DNA of 64,000 nt, from the NCBI GenBank assembly GCA_009692005.1, contig SHZZ01000003.1, positions 62,001-126,000 on the forward strand, written 5' to 3'. Within the stretch, counting starts at the first letter, position 1. Each line of letters opens with the position of its first letter. The notes under the pieces were generated by a model, which was not told the origin of the DNA, ran no database searches, and saw only the letters and a list, made by a program, of their open reading frames with translations. This DNA comes from Gemmataceae bacterium. GTDB lineage: Bacteria > Planctomycetota > Planctomycetia > Gemmatales > Gemmataceae. Shown in pieces: positions 52,897 through 62,365 of this stretch. Position numbers and translations under genes: made by a program.

Positions 52897-53580
52897 TTAG
52901 TTGCGCTGCAAATGGATCATTTCCATGTCGATCTTGTGGCCATCTTCGGTCCACATTTGCCGGACTAATCGGTCGGAACCGTCAAACCAAAGTTCGGTAT
53001 TCACCCGGGTGAGGAGGCGATAGCGGTTCACATTCACTTGCTGGCCGGCAAGGGTAACCGCCGCCTGGCCCAGGAATTGGATGTTTCCTTCCACATCCTT
53101 GCCTGTGTCGGCATCGAGCAAGGGGATGGCCCCTTTGCGCCGGTTTGGGTCGGAGGGGAGTTTCCAAAAAGTAGTGGTCCAGGCGTCGCCGCGACCGATT
53201 CTTTCCTGATTGCCAGCCCGAATCCGCAAGCCAGGACCATCGCGAGTGGCCAAAACGGAATAGCGCGCGCCGTTATCATTCGATACCGATTCCAGGCGCA
53301 GAATGGCTCCGTCCTTCCAGGTTTCCTTACCCCGGTAGCTATAGCGGTAATTGAAGAAGAGGAAGGAACTGATTTTCAAATCGGTTTCCATCGTGGCAGT
53401 CAGAGAGGCGTCTTCATTTTTATCGATGATCAGATTCATTTCGCCGGCAGGTTTGCCATCCACCGACACGCGGAATTTGCGAGTTTCCGTTTCCCCGGCA
53501 AAGCTGGGGAGGAAAAAAGCCAGCAAAGCAAACAATGCTCCCTGGAATTTACCAGGGATGCAGAGGTAGTTTCCTTCCAT
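52897..53580 (-). CDS. Secreted beta-rich protein (DUF6134-like)
   Basis: 227 residues from ATG at 53580 (AGGA upstream), with a signal peptide (FQGALFALLAFFLPSFAG). The rest is mostly beta strands (FRVSVDGKPAGEMNLII, YRYSYRGKETWKDGAI) and resembles the secreted DUF6134/DUF3108-type family, whose members look like small lipid- or polymer-binding beta barrels; the assignment is by pattern and uncertain. It stands between lactate permease (103 bases upstream) and the ACP gene (34 bases downstream) on the same strand. Confidence 0.6.
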   Translation of the reverse strand: MEGNYLCIPGKFQGALFALLAFFLPSFAGETETRKFRVSVDGKPAGEMNLIIDKNEDASLTATMETDLKISSFLFFNYRYSYRGKETWKDGAILRLESVSNDNGARYSVLATRDGPGLRIRAGNQERIGRGDAWTTTFWKLPSDPNRRKGAIPLLDADTGKDVEGNIQFLGQAAVTLAGQQVNVNRYRLLTRVNTELWFDGSDRLVRQMWTEDGHKIDMEMIHLQRN

Positions 53581-53683
53581 GGAGTTCCTCTCTGGGGCAA
53601 GGGAAAGGCGACGATCCGAGAGAATTACATATCATTTTGCCTGATTTTGGCCAAGGCGTATTACGGGGAATAGTTGCGGCAGT

Positions 53684-55462
53684 TTAGGGAGTATACCCTG
53701 GCACCAGTAAATTGAAGGGAGGCACATAGGCCTGGATTACCGTGAGCAAACCCACTACCGCGGCCAAAAATATACTGTGCCAGACCACCCCTTTAAATAT
53801 GTCTGCTTCACGCCCCACCAACCCGGTGGCCGAGGTTGCCACCACGATGCTTTGAGCATCGATCATTTTCCCCATAACCCCGCCGGTGCTGTTGGCGGTG
53901 CAAATCAAGACTTGGGCTTGGTCCAGGCTGAGTTGGGTAATGGCGCCATCGGAATAAATTTGTGAGGCGGTGATTTTTTGCAGGCTGCCAAACAAGGCAT
54001 TGCTGCCGGCATCGGTCCCGGTTAGGAAGACACCAAGCCAACCGAGGATGGCGGCGAAGAACGGATAAAAAATTCCCGTCTGTGCAAAAGCCACACCCAA
54101 GGTCGCGTCCATGCCCGCGTAACGGGTCAAATAACTGAATCCCAACATGAACATGATAGTGGGAATGGGAATCGCCATTTGCCTTAGAGTTTGCTTCAAA
54201 ACCAGGGCGCAATCGCCGACCCTCATACCCAAAAACGGGATGGAAACCAAAGCCGCAAGCAACACGCTGGTCCCGCCAGCGGTCAACCAGGAACAATGAA
54301 AAACAGCGCCTTCGGGTTTTTGCTCGCCGAGAGATGGGTCGTGCAGTTTTGCATCCCGGATAATTTCCTTATCGAGGAAGGGGATGGCGATGGGATAGGT
54401 GCTTTGCAATCCCGGAGCAAAAACCACCGGTTCCTTGACCTCCCTTTGTTTCACCAAGCCAGCCAAGAGCAGGAAAAAGGACATAAGCAGGTAAGGCAGC
54501 CAGGCCATAAAAATGGCGCCAGCGGCTGGGCCTTTTTTCGGCTGGGAATCGGCAGGCCTTGAAGTCCCATCGGGATAAAGTAAAACCCGCGGATGCCAGA
54601 CTTTCAGAAATACCGCCGTGGCCACCAACGAGAATATGCCACCCCCAATATCCGTCATGGGGTAAAGGACCAAACCAGGCACATGGTCGTGCATGGTGGC
54701 AAAGAGATATTGAAAGCCAGCAAAAGATCCGCCCGATACGAGTAATGCCGGCCAGACTTCCAGCACCTTGCGCCATGGGCACATGCAACCAACCATGTAC
54801 GCGGGAATAACCAATGAAAGGAGAGGCAGTTGGTGGCCGGCCATGGTGCTTAAGGTTTCGGTGGGAATGCCGGTCACCCCTGTCAGGGTGATTAACGGCG
54901 TGCCCAATCCGCCGTAGGCCACGGGTGAAGTGTTCGCCAGCAGACACAGAATTGCCGCCTGGATCGGTTTGAACCCCAAGCCGACAAGGATGGCGGCGCA
55001 TATGGCCACGGGTGTTCCGGCGCCGGCCGCCCCTTCCAGAAACGCCCCAAATGAAAAGCCAATTAAAATCGCCTGCAAGCGGGCGTCGTCCGAAAGCCCA
55101 GCCACCGACTGGCGCAATATTTCAAATTTCCCTGATTGCACCGTCATGTTGTAAAGGAGCATGGCGCAAAAGACGGTCCAGCCAATGGGAAGGAACCCGA
55201 AGGCCGCCCCATGGACAAAGGCCATGCAGGTGACCCCGATAGGCGTGCCGTAAATCCCAATGGCGATAACCCCAGCGCAGACCGTGGCGCCAGCGCCCGC
55301 CAGCGGCGCGGCCCAGCGTTTGACCACCAGCAGCCAAAACAAAACGGCCACCGGCAAAAACGCCAACACCGTCGACCACAATCCGGACCACGGGAGCATT
55401 CCCGCCAAGGGGTCAACCCGTTGCGTGTAACTCACTGCCCATAAGGAAAAAGTTGGCAACAT
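53684..55462 (-). CDS. lldP: L-lactate permease
   Basis: 592 residues. About a dozen transmembrane helices are visible, beginning with STVLAFLPVAVLFWLLVV and continuing to the C-terminus. Family-specific segments are SFGAFLEGAAGAGTPVAICAAILVGLGF near residue 135, NTSPVAYGGLGTPLITL near 175, GVFLTGTDAGSNALFGSLQ near 475 and CTANSTGGVMGKMIDAQSIVVA near 520. It imports lactate or glycolate in symport with protons. No lactate dehydrogenase gene is nearby. The start at 55462 gives the usual N-terminus. Confidence 0.95.
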   Translation of the reverse strand: MLPTFSLWAVSYTQRVDPLAGMLPWSGLWSTVLAFLPVAVLFWLLVVKRWAAPLAGAGATVCAGVIAIGIYGTPIGVTCMAFVHGAAFGFLPIGWTVFCAMLLYNMTVQSGKFEILRQSVAGLSDDARLQAILIGFSFGAFLEGAAGAGTPVAICAAILVGLGFKPIQAAILCLLANTSPVAYGGLGTPLITLTGVTGIPTETLSTMAGHQLPLLSLVIPAYMVGCMCPWRKVLEVWPALLVSGGSFAGFQYLFATMHDHVPGLVLYPMTDIGGGIFSLVATAVFLKVWHPRVLLYPDGTSRPADSQPKKGPAAGAIFMAWLPYLLMSFFLLLAGLVKQREVKEPVVFAPGLQSTYPIAIPFLDKEIIRDAKLHDPSLGEQKPEGAVFHCSWLTAGGTSVLLAALVSIPFLGMRVGDCALVLKQTLRQMAIPIPTIMFMLGFSYLTRYAGMDATLGVAFAQTGIFYPFFAAILGWLGVFLTGTDAGSNALFGSLQKITASQIYSDGAITQLSLDQAQVLICTANSTGGVMGKMIDAQSIVVATSATGLVGREADIFKGVVWHSIFLAAVVGLLTVIQAYVPPFNLLVPGYTP

Positions 55463-55810
55463 TCAGGCGCCGGCCCATGTTCAGGAAATAAGCGAATTGC
55501 TGGATTGTAATGACCCATCAAGCCAATGCAAGCAAATGCTCGAGTTCTTGAGAGAGAACCCAAGGATCCTCCCAGCGCCTTTTTTGTTCTCGAATGCGTC
55601 AGGAGGGAATGGGTTGGCTTTGTGATCGCGGGCAGATTGAACTTCAGTCGCCACCTCACACTGAGCCGGCCGCATGGGCAACGGCCAATAAAATCTGATA
55701 TTACCAAAGTCCCCTGCTGCACCCCGGTGCTTGATTTATCCGGTATTTTCTTGAGGATGAGTTTATTCCATTCCAAGATGGATGGGCTGTGATTACCTGG
55801 GAAGGAAGCG
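55463..55810. other. Gene-free region between lldP and cbiQ
   Basis: About 348 bases. Because the plus-strand gene is a cobalt-type transporter, a B12 riboswitch was looked for; no recognisable B12-box core was found. No other structured element stands out. Confidence 0.45.
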
Positions 55811-56578
55811 ATGACTCTCGAACTGGAAAGCGCCAATTATCAATTTTCGCCCCTGGCCGGGTTCGACCCGCGCTGGAAACTGTTGGGATTTTCACTGGCG
55901 ATTTTCCTGACTGCTCTTATTAACTCCCCTTTTGCCGCCACTTTTGCTTTCCTTCTCTACTTGGTCCTCCTTTTCCAAGTCTGTCCCTTTCCCAGTTGGC
56001 GCAACCCAAAATTAGCCTGGGTGGCGCTTGGCCTGTTGCTCTTTTCCCTTCCGGCTCCCCTGCTGGCCACGGGCCAGCCATTGAAATCCTTTAGCGGTCT
56101 GGCCATCACCCGGGAAGGAATCTCTCTGGGCGCCATGCTTTTTTTCAAGGGTCTGGCCATTGCCTGTCTGGGCTTGTGCCTCGTCGGGTCGCAATCCCAC
56201 CACGACTTGATCCGGGGGCTGCAAGGGTTGGGGGTGCCTGCAAAAATCGCCTCCGTCTTTTGGCTTTTCATACGCTACCTGGATCTCATCCTGGAAGAGT
56301 TCAAGCGCATGCGCGTCGCCTTGGCCGGAAAGGGCTACCGCCCGAAGAATTTTCTCCAGCATGCCTGGCAGCTTTCCCGCCTTTCGGGAAATCTCCTCAT
56401 CAGGGCCATGGATCATTCCAACCATGTTTCCATGGCGGTGCTGGCGCGCGGTTTCCAGGGATCTTTCCACTCCCTGGATGGGTTTCAATCCTCCAGAAAA
56501 GATGGCCTGCTCTTCATTTTTCTCCTGTTGACCGGATTGGGCATCCTGGCTTTGGACCGGGGAGTGTTCCTCCCATGA
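55811..56578 (+). CDS. cbiQ: Energy-coupling factor T component CbiQ-type
   Basis: 255 residues, four to six membrane helices (LLGFSLAIFLTALI, AATFAFLLYLVLLF, SLGAMLFFKGLAIACLGL, LIFLLLTGLGILAL-like end). The coupling region has GKGYRPKNF near residue 175 and VLARGFQG near 212; the first lacks the canonical A-R-G, the second keeps it. The T subunit joins substrate-binding S component to ATPases. No S component (CbiM/CbiN) is adjacent, so the substrate (cobalt, nickel or another) is not fixed. It overlaps the ATPase gene by four bases. Confidence 0.85.
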   Translation: MTLELESANYQFSPLAGFDPRWKLLGFSLAIFLTALINSPFAATFAFLLYLVLLFQVCPFPSWRNPKLAWVALGLLLFSLPAPLLATGQPLKSFSGLAITREGISLGAMLFFKGLAIACLGLCLVGSQSHHDLIRGLQGLGVPAKIASVFWLFIRYLDLILEEFKRMRVALAGKGYRPKNFLQHAWQLSRLSGNLLIRAMDHSNHVSMAVLARGFQGSFHSLDGFQSSRKDGLLFIFLLLTGLGILALDRGVFLP

Positions 56579-57330
56579 GCATCGGGAATACCTTAATTGA
56601 TATCCGTGAATTGCAACACTCCTACGCCAACGGCACAGTTTCGCTACAGGGAATTGACTTGAGGATCGCCCAAGGGGAATCGGTGGCCTTGGTCGGGCCG
56701 AACGGCGCCGGAAAAACCAGCCTCTTCCTCTGCCTGGCCGGGCTAGTGCCTTTCAAGGCCAGGCAATTTCACATCGGTGAAATCAACGCTCTGGAAGGGG
56801 GAAACCGCAAAAAACTGGCGGCCAAAGCCGCCCTGCTTTTTCAAGATAGCGATGACCAATTGGTCTGCCCCACCGTGGAGGAGGATGTGGCCTTTGGTCC
56901 GCTCAACCTTGGCGCAACGCCCGAAGAGGCCCGACGCCGAGCTTTGGCCGCGCTTTCCCAGGTCGGGTTGCTTCACATCAAGGACCGGGTTCCTCACCGC
57001 CTATCCGGCGGAGAAAAAAGGCGCGTGGCGCTCGCCGGGCTGCTGGCCATGAATCCAGATATTCTTCTCCTCGACGAGCCATCGCAATTCCTCGACCACA
57101 GGTCCCGCCGGGCCTTGATTCGCATCCTCAAGGAAAACGAACACCCGAAGTTGATCGCCACCCATGATTTTGAACTGGCCCTGGAAATCTGTTCGCGGGT
57201 AATTGTTCTCGACCAGGGTAAAGTCGTGGCAGACGGGCCAATACGCGAAATTTTTGCCAACAAGGAACTGCTGGAAGCGCATGGATTGGAACAGCCCCCA
57301 TCCCTGGGCGGAAACCACTTGCCCTCGTAG
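56575..57330 (+). CDS. cbiO: Energy-coupling factor ATPase CbiO-type
   Basis: 251 residues. Walker A is GPNGAGKTS near residue 42, the Q loop is LLFQDSDDQLVCPTVEEDVAFGP near 84-105 (typical of CbiO/EcfA), the signature LSGGEKRRVALAG near 143, Walker B ILLLDEPSQFLD and H loop ATHDFE. It powers the ECF transporter with CbiQ, starting at the ATGA overlap with it. As with CbiQ, no S component is next to it. Confidence 0.92.
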   Translation: MSIGNTLIDIRELQHSYANGTVSLQGIDLRIAQGESVALVGPNGAGKTSLFLCLAGLVPFKARQFHIGEINALEGGNRKKLAAKAALLFQDSDDQLVCPTVEEDVAFGPLNLGATPEEARRRALAALSQVGLLHIKDRVPHRLSGGEKRRVALAGLLAMNPDILLLDEPSQFLDHRSRRALIRILKENEHPKLIATHDFELALEICSRVIVLDQGKVVADGPIREIFANKELLEAHGLEQPPSLGGNHLPS

Positions 57331-57423
57331 GGTTGCTTTTTTAAGGAGCGCGCAACCAGGGTTACAGTCTGGGATTGTCGAAGGGGATCGGCCCCATGCA
57401 GTGAAAAACATCAAATTGGGATT

Positions 57424-59577
57424 TCATTTGCCCCGGTTGGTAACCTGAATAAATTCCTTGCCAGCAGCTTTTTGAAATTTCCAGACCCAATCAAAGCGGG
57501 TGACATCTTCAGAATTACTAAAGGTCAGTTTGACCGGACGAGGGTAAATCATCCCCAAGGCTTGGGGAATATCCAATTGCCGCAATACACCAAGAAAGGT
57601 TGGCCCCTGGCGGTGCGAGGAGGGAAGGTCGTGAAGTTCCAAGCTTTGCACATCCCCATCCAACAGAGCAGCATAGAGAGCAATGCCGGCCATTTCCCCG
57701 TTGCCTTTCAAGTGAATGGGAGTTCCAGAAAAGGCCTTGTCTTCTTTTAAGGCGCGGATTCCTTGCAAAGTGTCCCAAACGCGCAAGCTATCAAGGGTGT
57801 GGCCCAAAAGCGCCAGCCGCCGCTTTAACTGGTAACTTTGCGGCTTGCCCTCCAGCAGAAATTCGTCGGACCATTTCCTTCTGCCAATGCCTCGAGGCGT
57901 AATCACTAGCCGGACTTCTCCTGGCGCCAGTGAAATATTTTTCCCTTCTCCTGCTGCTTTTTCCTCGCTTTTACTTTCCCCAGCAATCCACTTTTGCAAG
58001 AAGGGATCTGTTTTTTGCAAAAACCCGTTCCAGCCCGCTTCATCCACAACTTCCACGCTCAGGGTTTTTGCCTTTTCCTCCAGCGCCGATGATAGGACAA
58101 AAATTTCCAGGCTGATTCCAGCCTCACTGGTAAATTCAAATGTCCGCAGTCGAAGATCCCCTGCGGTCTTTTCACCCGTCTTTGCCAACCTGGGCTTTGA
58201 GGAATCCACAGCCCAGTTTCTGAAAGGAATTCTTTCGAGAGCGGCAATCGTTTTTTGCCGCATCGCAGCAATCTCTTTGTCCGAAATTTTCCCGGGGATT
58301 TCCCAGCGCGCAGGCTGAACGAAATGGTCATGGAGAGTGGAATTGATTTCTCCCGCGGGCAGACTGGAGAACACTTGCAGTTCCTTGGGGGAAAACTTCT
58401 TCGTCATTTCTCCCGCAGGCTTGGTGTTATCCCCTTTTAACCAGCGGTTCATCCAGGCATTGATGCCTGCTCGCAATTCCACCGTGTCGACATGATCCCC
58501 CTTGGTCTCCAACAAATCAAACTTCCCTTCCGCCCCTTGCAGGGCATAAATCTTTTTCACTTCTTCCGCCATGCGGCGGTAACCCGGCACGGGGAAGATC
58601 GGGTCTGCATCGCTGTTTCCCAACAGCACTGGGCGGGGAGAACAAAGGGCAATCAACTGCGTGAAATCCCACTGGTACAAGTTGATGAAGAACATGCAAT
58701 CGCAATGGCCGGTGATCACTCCCTTTTTGAAACGGGGAGCAACTCCCTTCACCAGGTGAGCATGCAAGTCGGCAATACCGGCCACGGGAGCAGCGCACTG
58801 AATTCTTTCATCGGCCGCGGCAATCCACCACGAAGTGGCCCCGCCGCCGCTGCGACCCGTTACTCCAAGCTTGCTTCCATCCACTTCCTCCCGCGATTGC
58901 AAATAGTCCAGGGCGCGCATGGCGTTCCAGCACTCCACACCGGCCGGCGTGTAGCCAAGCGATTGCCACCACCACATCCCGCGGTTGTAAGTTCCATGAT
59001 GAATCCCCTGGATCTCCCCCAATTGCAAGGTGTCCAGCGCCAGGCAGACATAACCATTCTGGGCAAACCAAACCGGGTGATATTGGTAATGAACCTTGCT
59101 GCCATAAGACACCTGGATTTTTTTTCCATCCACGATTTCCTGCTGCACGACATTGCCATGGCCGCAAACATAGAGAATGGCGGGGATTTTTCCCTTCTGG
59201 TTTTTGGGCCGGTACAAATTGCCGGTTACATAAAGCCCGGGGAAAGATTGGAAGTGCACTTTTTCCACGAGAAAATCACCCGCGTCAACTATCCCGGTGA
59301 TCTGAGGTTTCAGGGGAGTCTTCACCGGCAAGGGCCACAAGCCCAGCATTTCCAAATACTGCCGCCGCATCTCTTCCTTTCCCTTGAGCCAATCCTCCTG
59401 GGTCCGGATTCCTGCAAACGATTTATCCTGAATCTTCTTCACCTGGCTGGCTATAAAGCGGTCCCGAACTTCGTCCCCTTTTTTCCCAGGAGTTTCATCC
59501 CATGCCTGGGAAAAGGAAAGGCAGGAAATTGCCGTCAGGAAAATGGCCGCCAGGGGTTTAATTACAGAGATAGTCAT
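57424..59577 (-). CDS. Large secreted alpha/beta-hydrolase (acetyl xylan esterase-like)
   Basis: 717 residues from ATG at 59577 with GGGAA upstream and a signal peptide (KPLAAIFLTAISCLSFSQA). The N-terminal hydrolase domain has the nucleophile Ser243 in GVTGRSGGGATSWW, the acid in NSDADPIFP and His in TKGDHVDT, and is like the large bacterial acyl/xylan esterase families. The C-terminal half (residues about 430-700) looks like a second alpha/beta-hydrolase fold in which the elbow (KGNGEMAGIALYAAL) has lost the Ser. It probably deacylates polysaccharide outside the cytoplasm. The gene is alone on the minus strand. Confidence 0.8.
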   Translation of the reverse strand: MTISVIKPLAAIFLTAISCLSFSQAWDETPGKKGDEVRDRFIASQVKKIQDKSFAGIRTQEDWLKGKEEMRRQYLEMLGLWPLPVKTPLKPQITGIVDAGDFLVEKVHFQSFPGLYVTGNLYRPKNQKGKIPAILYVCGHGNVVQQEIVDGKKIQVSYGSKVHYQYHPVWFAQNGYVCLALDTLQLGEIQGIHHGTYNRGMWWWQSLGYTPAGVECWNAMRALDYLQSREEVDGSKLGVTGRSGGGATSWWIAAADERIQCAAPVAGIADLHAHLVKGVAPRFKKGVITGHCDCMFFINLYQWDFTQLIALCSPRPVLLGNSDADPIFPVPGYRRMAEEVKKIYALQGAEGKFDLLETKGDHVDTVELRAGINAWMNRWLKGDNTKPAGEMTKKFSPKELQVFSSLPAGEINSTLHDHFVQPARWEIPGKISDKEIAAMRQKTIAALERIPFRNWAVDSSKPRLAKTGEKTAGDLRLRTFEFTSEAGISLEIFVLSSALEEKAKTLSVEVVDEAGWNGFLQKTDPFLQKWIAGESKSEEKAAGEGKNISLAPGEVRLVITPRGIGRRKWSDEFLLEGKPQSYQLKRRLALLGHTLDSLRVWDTLQGIRALKEDKAFSGTPIHLKGNGEMAGIALYAALLDGDVQSLELHDLPSSHRQGPTFLGVLRQLDIPQALGMIYPRPVKLTFSNSEDVTRFDWVWKFQKAAGKEFIQVTNRGK

Positions 59578-59763
59578 TGGTTTTTCCCAGCGAAGGTTTA
59601 TGGCAGGTGATTTGATCGTAAGCAACCAGGGAAGCCGGGGCAATGAAAAAGCAACCCCGCCTGCCTATCCATTTTTGCCCTTGCCAAGAAACAAAACTAT
59701 CACTTCCATTTCCAAGCGATTACCATATTTGCTGATTTCCTTGGCTGGAAAAGGACTTGCTTC

Positions 59764-60879
59764 ATGCCCGCTGTGCCAAAAACCCTGGAAGAAATTCCTT
59801 CCCCTTCCCTACTTTTTTTCGTGGAAGAGATCGCTCACAATTTAAAGACGGCGCTAGATTGGGTTGGCAACAACCCTGATCGCCTGCGCCTTCATGTCAA
59901 AACGCACAAGTGCCCTGAGATTATTAAGGGGCAAATCGCCAAGGGAATCACCCGATTCAAAACCGCAACCCTGGCCGAGGCGGAAATGGCAGCCAAGGCC
60001 GGCGCCAGCGATGTCCTCATCGCCTTCCCCATGGTCGGCCCGAATATTTCTCTCCTGGTCTCCTTGATCAAAAGCCACCCAGGCACGGCATTTTCAGTCA
60101 CCGTGGATCATCCAGAAGCGGCGCAGGCCCTGGGGGGGGCGCTTCATGGCGCGGGCTTGGCCATCAGTGTCCTGCTTGATATCGACATGGGGATGAAACG
60201 CACCGGCTTTCCTGCTGGCCATGATGCCATTCACTTTTACAGAACCATGGCTCTCACTCCTGGGTTAAAGCCCATTGGCTTTCACACCTACGACGGCCAT
60301 AACCAGCACGAAAGTTTGGAAGATAGAAAAAAAGAGCTGCAGCCTTATTGGGACAAGGTGATTGAAATGAAAAGGAAGCTGGATGACGGCGGTTTCCCGG
60401 TGCACCGGATCGTCGCGGGAGGCACGCCCACTTTTGCCTTGTACAAAGAATTTCCCCTTCCAGGGCTGGAATGTTCCCCCGGCACGATTGTCTTGCACGA
60501 TTTTGGGTACGGCAACCGCTTCAAGGAGTTGGCGCCCTTTAAATACGGCGCGGGGCTGTTGACCCGCGTCATTAGCAAACCCGCCGCCGGTCGCCTCACC
60601 ACCGATTTGGGGTACAAGGCCGTATCAGGGGATCAGCCGCCCGGGAAGCGCTGCATTTTTCCCCATAACCCAGACTTGGAACCAGTCGGGCACAGCGAAG
60701 AACATTTGATGTTAAGTCATCCCAACCCGGACTCCTTTCGCTTGGGGGAACCTTTGCTGGCTATTCCGACGCACATTTGCCCAACGGTAGCCCTGCACCA
60801 ATGGGCCTACGCCATCAGCAATGGCGAAGTCAAGGGGATGTGGGAAATCACCGGGCGGTATCGGGGCCTGCAAGGATAA
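59764..60879 (+). CDS. D-threonine aldolase-like PLP enzyme (DSD1/alanine-racemase fold)
   Basis: 371 residues. The PLP Lys46 is in [13 protein letters not shown], typical of D-threonine aldolase and D-serine dehydratase, and the fold III barrel continues with [12 protein letters not shown] near residue 140 and [12 protein letters not shown] near 180. Near the C-terminus HSEEHLML and [13 protein letters not shown] supply the metal-binding His and Cys of the DSD1-like domain. The enzyme could split D-threonine or a D-beta-hydroxy amino acid. It is followed by a promoter and pyrH. Confidence 0.87.
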   Translation: MPAVPKTLEEIPSPSLLFFVEEIAHNLKTALDWVGNNPDRLRLHVKTHKCPEIIKGQIAKGITRFKTATLAEAEMAAKAGASDVLIAFPMVGPNISLLVSLIKSHPGTAFSVTVDHPEAAQALGGALHGAGLAISVLLDIDMGMKRTGFPAGHDAIHFYRTMALTPGLKPIGFHTYDGHNQHESLEDRKKELQPYWDKVIEMKRKLDDGGFPVHRIVAGGTPTFALYKEFPLPGLECSPGTIVLHDFGYGNRFKELAPFKYGAGLLTRVISKPAAGRLTTDLGYKAVSGDQPPGKRCIFPHNPDLEPVGHSEEHLMLSHPNPDSFRLGEPLLAIPTHICPTVALHQWAYAISNGEVKGMWEITGRYRGLQG

Positions 60880-60887
60880 AAACAGTT

Positions 60888-60916
60888 TTGGCCAATCGGC
60901 CGATGCCTCCTATAAT
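60888..60916 (+). promoter_or_regulatory. Promoter for pyrH-frr
   Basis: TTGGCC (4 of 6) and a perfect TATAAT at 60911-60916, separated by 17 bases; the start of pyrH is 34 bases further on. It begins nine bases after the end of the D-threonine-aldolase-like gene. Confidence 0.6.
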
Positions 60917-60949
60917 CGCTGTAATCCTTCACCGCAGGAAAGGCATTTC

Positions 60950-61696
60950 ATGAATTCCGACAGCACCGAAATTTCCCTGGCGCCGAAATACCAACGGGTA
61001 GTATTGAAATTGAGCGGTGAAGGTTTTTGCCAAGCCGGGAAATCCGGCATCAGCATTGATGAAACTTTAAACATTGCCCGTCAGGCGAAGCGAATCGTTT
61101 CGCGCGGGGTGCAATTGGCCATCGTCGTTGGTGCGGGGAATATCTTGCGCGGGGCGCAGTTCAGCGCCGGGGGCGAGGTGATCAAGGAAGCATCAGCCCA
61201 CTACATGGGAATGCTAGCCACGGTGTTGAACGGCATGGCCTTGCAAGAAGCGCTGGAAAGCTTGAATTGCGAAACACGCCTGCAAACAGCGCTGCGCATG
61301 GAAACGGTGGCGGAGCCTTACATTCGTCGCCGCTGCATCCGCCATTTGGAAAAAGGCCGCATCGTGATCCTGGCCGGCGGCACGGGCAACCCCTTTGTCA
61401 CCACCGACACCGCCGCCGCCTTGCGAGCCCGGGAATTGTCCGCCAACATACTGCTCAAGGCTACGAGAGTTGACGGCGTTTACAGCGAGGACCCGGAACA
61501 CAATCCGCACGCCCTACGGTATGAAAAATTGACTTTTTCCCAGGTGCTGCGAGATAATCTGCGGGTCATGGACATGGCAGCGATCAGCCTGTGCCGCGAA
61601 GGCCGCATGCCCATCCTGGTTTTTAATTTCAAATCGGAAGGCAACATTGAACGGGCCATCGCAGGCCACACCATTGGAACCCTGGTTAGCGAATGA
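60950..61696 (+). CDS. pyrH: UMP kinase
   Basis: 248 residues from ATG at 60950, with AGGAAAGG upstream; an in-frame reading frame begins at 60821 but lies in the previous gene. The amino-acid-kinase fold shows [10 protein letters not shown] near residue 20, [14 protein letters not shown] near 60, [16 protein letters not shown], and [18 protein letters not shown] near 143 with [13 protein letters not shown]. It phosphorylates UMP to UDP and is essential. frr follows 31 bases later, an arrangement common in bacteria. Confidence 0.97.
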   Translation: MNSDSTEISLAPKYQRVVLKLSGEGFCQAGKSGISIDETLNIARQAKRIVSRGVQLAIVVGAGNILRGAQFSAGGEVIKEASAHYMGMLATVLNGMALQEALESLNCETRLQTALRMETVAEPYIRRRCIRHLEKGRIVILAGGTGNPFVTTDTAAALRARELSANILLKATRVDGVYSEDPEHNPHALRYEKLTFSQVLRDNLRVMDMAAISLCREGRMPILVFNFKSEGNIERAIAGHTIGTLVSE

Positions 61697-61727
61697 TTTT
61701 GTTTTACCTTGGCGAGGATTTTCCCCA

Positions 61728-62288
61728 ATGACTAAAGACCAAATCTTGAAGGACACCCGCGAGCGAATGGAAAAGGCTCTGGCGGTTTTCATCGACGAGC
61801 TGAAGGGATTGCGCACCGGCCGGGCCACCCCGGCGCTTGTGGATAACATCAAGATCGATTATTACGGGTCGCCAACCCCGATGAAGCAACTTGCCCAGGT
61901 CAGCGTTCCCGACCCGCAACAGCTCCTCATCAAACCTTTCGACGCCACCAGTTTGAAAGATATCGAAAAGGCCATCCGCACCAGCGATTTGGGCATGTCG
62001 CCGAATAATGACGGGAAAGTAATCCGCTTGCAAATCCCGTCGATGAGCGGTGAGCAAAGACAGAAAATGGCGGGGCGCATCAAAAAAATGGCAGAGGACG
62101 CCAAAGTCGCTTGTAGAAATATCCGTCGTGATGGCAACAAGCATTTCGAAGTGGCGGAAAAAGAAAAAACCATGACCGAGGATGAACGCGACAAGGGCAA
62201 GGAAGAAGTGCAAACCGCCTTGAAGCGTTCCGAGGATAAAATCACCGAGCTGGGCGACAAGAAAACTAAAGAAATCATGGAACAGTAA
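61728..62288 (+). CDS. frr: Ribosome recycling factor
   Basis: 186 residues, normal length. The N-terminal helix is MTKDQILKDTRERMEKALAVF, followed by ELKGLRTGRATPALVDNIKIDYYGSPTPMKQLA and the interdomain DPQQLLIKPFD, and the long C-terminal helices carry RRDGNKHFEVAEKE. It splits post-termination ribosomes together with EF-G. GAGG lies upstream of the ATG. It shares the pyrH promoter. A hairpin lies just after its stop. Confidence 0.97.
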   Translation: MTKDQILKDTRERMEKALAVFIDELKGLRTGRATPALVDNIKIDYYGSPTPMKQLAQVSVPDPQQLLIKPFDATSLKDIEKAIRTSDLGMSPNNDGKVIRLQIPSMSGEQRQKMAGRIKKMAEDAKVACRNIRRDGNKHFEVAEKEKTMTEDERDKGKEEVQTALKRSEDKITELGDKKTKEIMEQ

Positions 62289-62313
62289 GCTAATCGCCCG
62301 GAATAACGAAAAC

Positions 62314-62341
62314 GCCGTTCCGGTCAGGCCTCCGGAACGGC
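62314..62341 (+). terminator. Hairpin after frr, possible weak terminator
   Basis: A perfect 10-bp stem GCCGTTCCGG / CCGGAACGGC with an eight-base loop, but followed by ATTGCC rather than a T-run. It ends 24 bases before the ATPase start. Confidence 0.45.
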
Positions 62342-62365
62342 ATTGCCATTTACCCCCGGCAAATT

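Noticed and set aside
55463-55810. Possible B12 riboswitch upstream of cbiQ
   Set aside because: A GTCGCCAC-like piece is present but no B12-box core or ordered stems were found.
58492-59610. 372-residue plus-strand reading frame
   Set aside because: Antisense to the secreted hydrolase gene; the real gene has a signal peptide and catalytic motifs on the minus strand.
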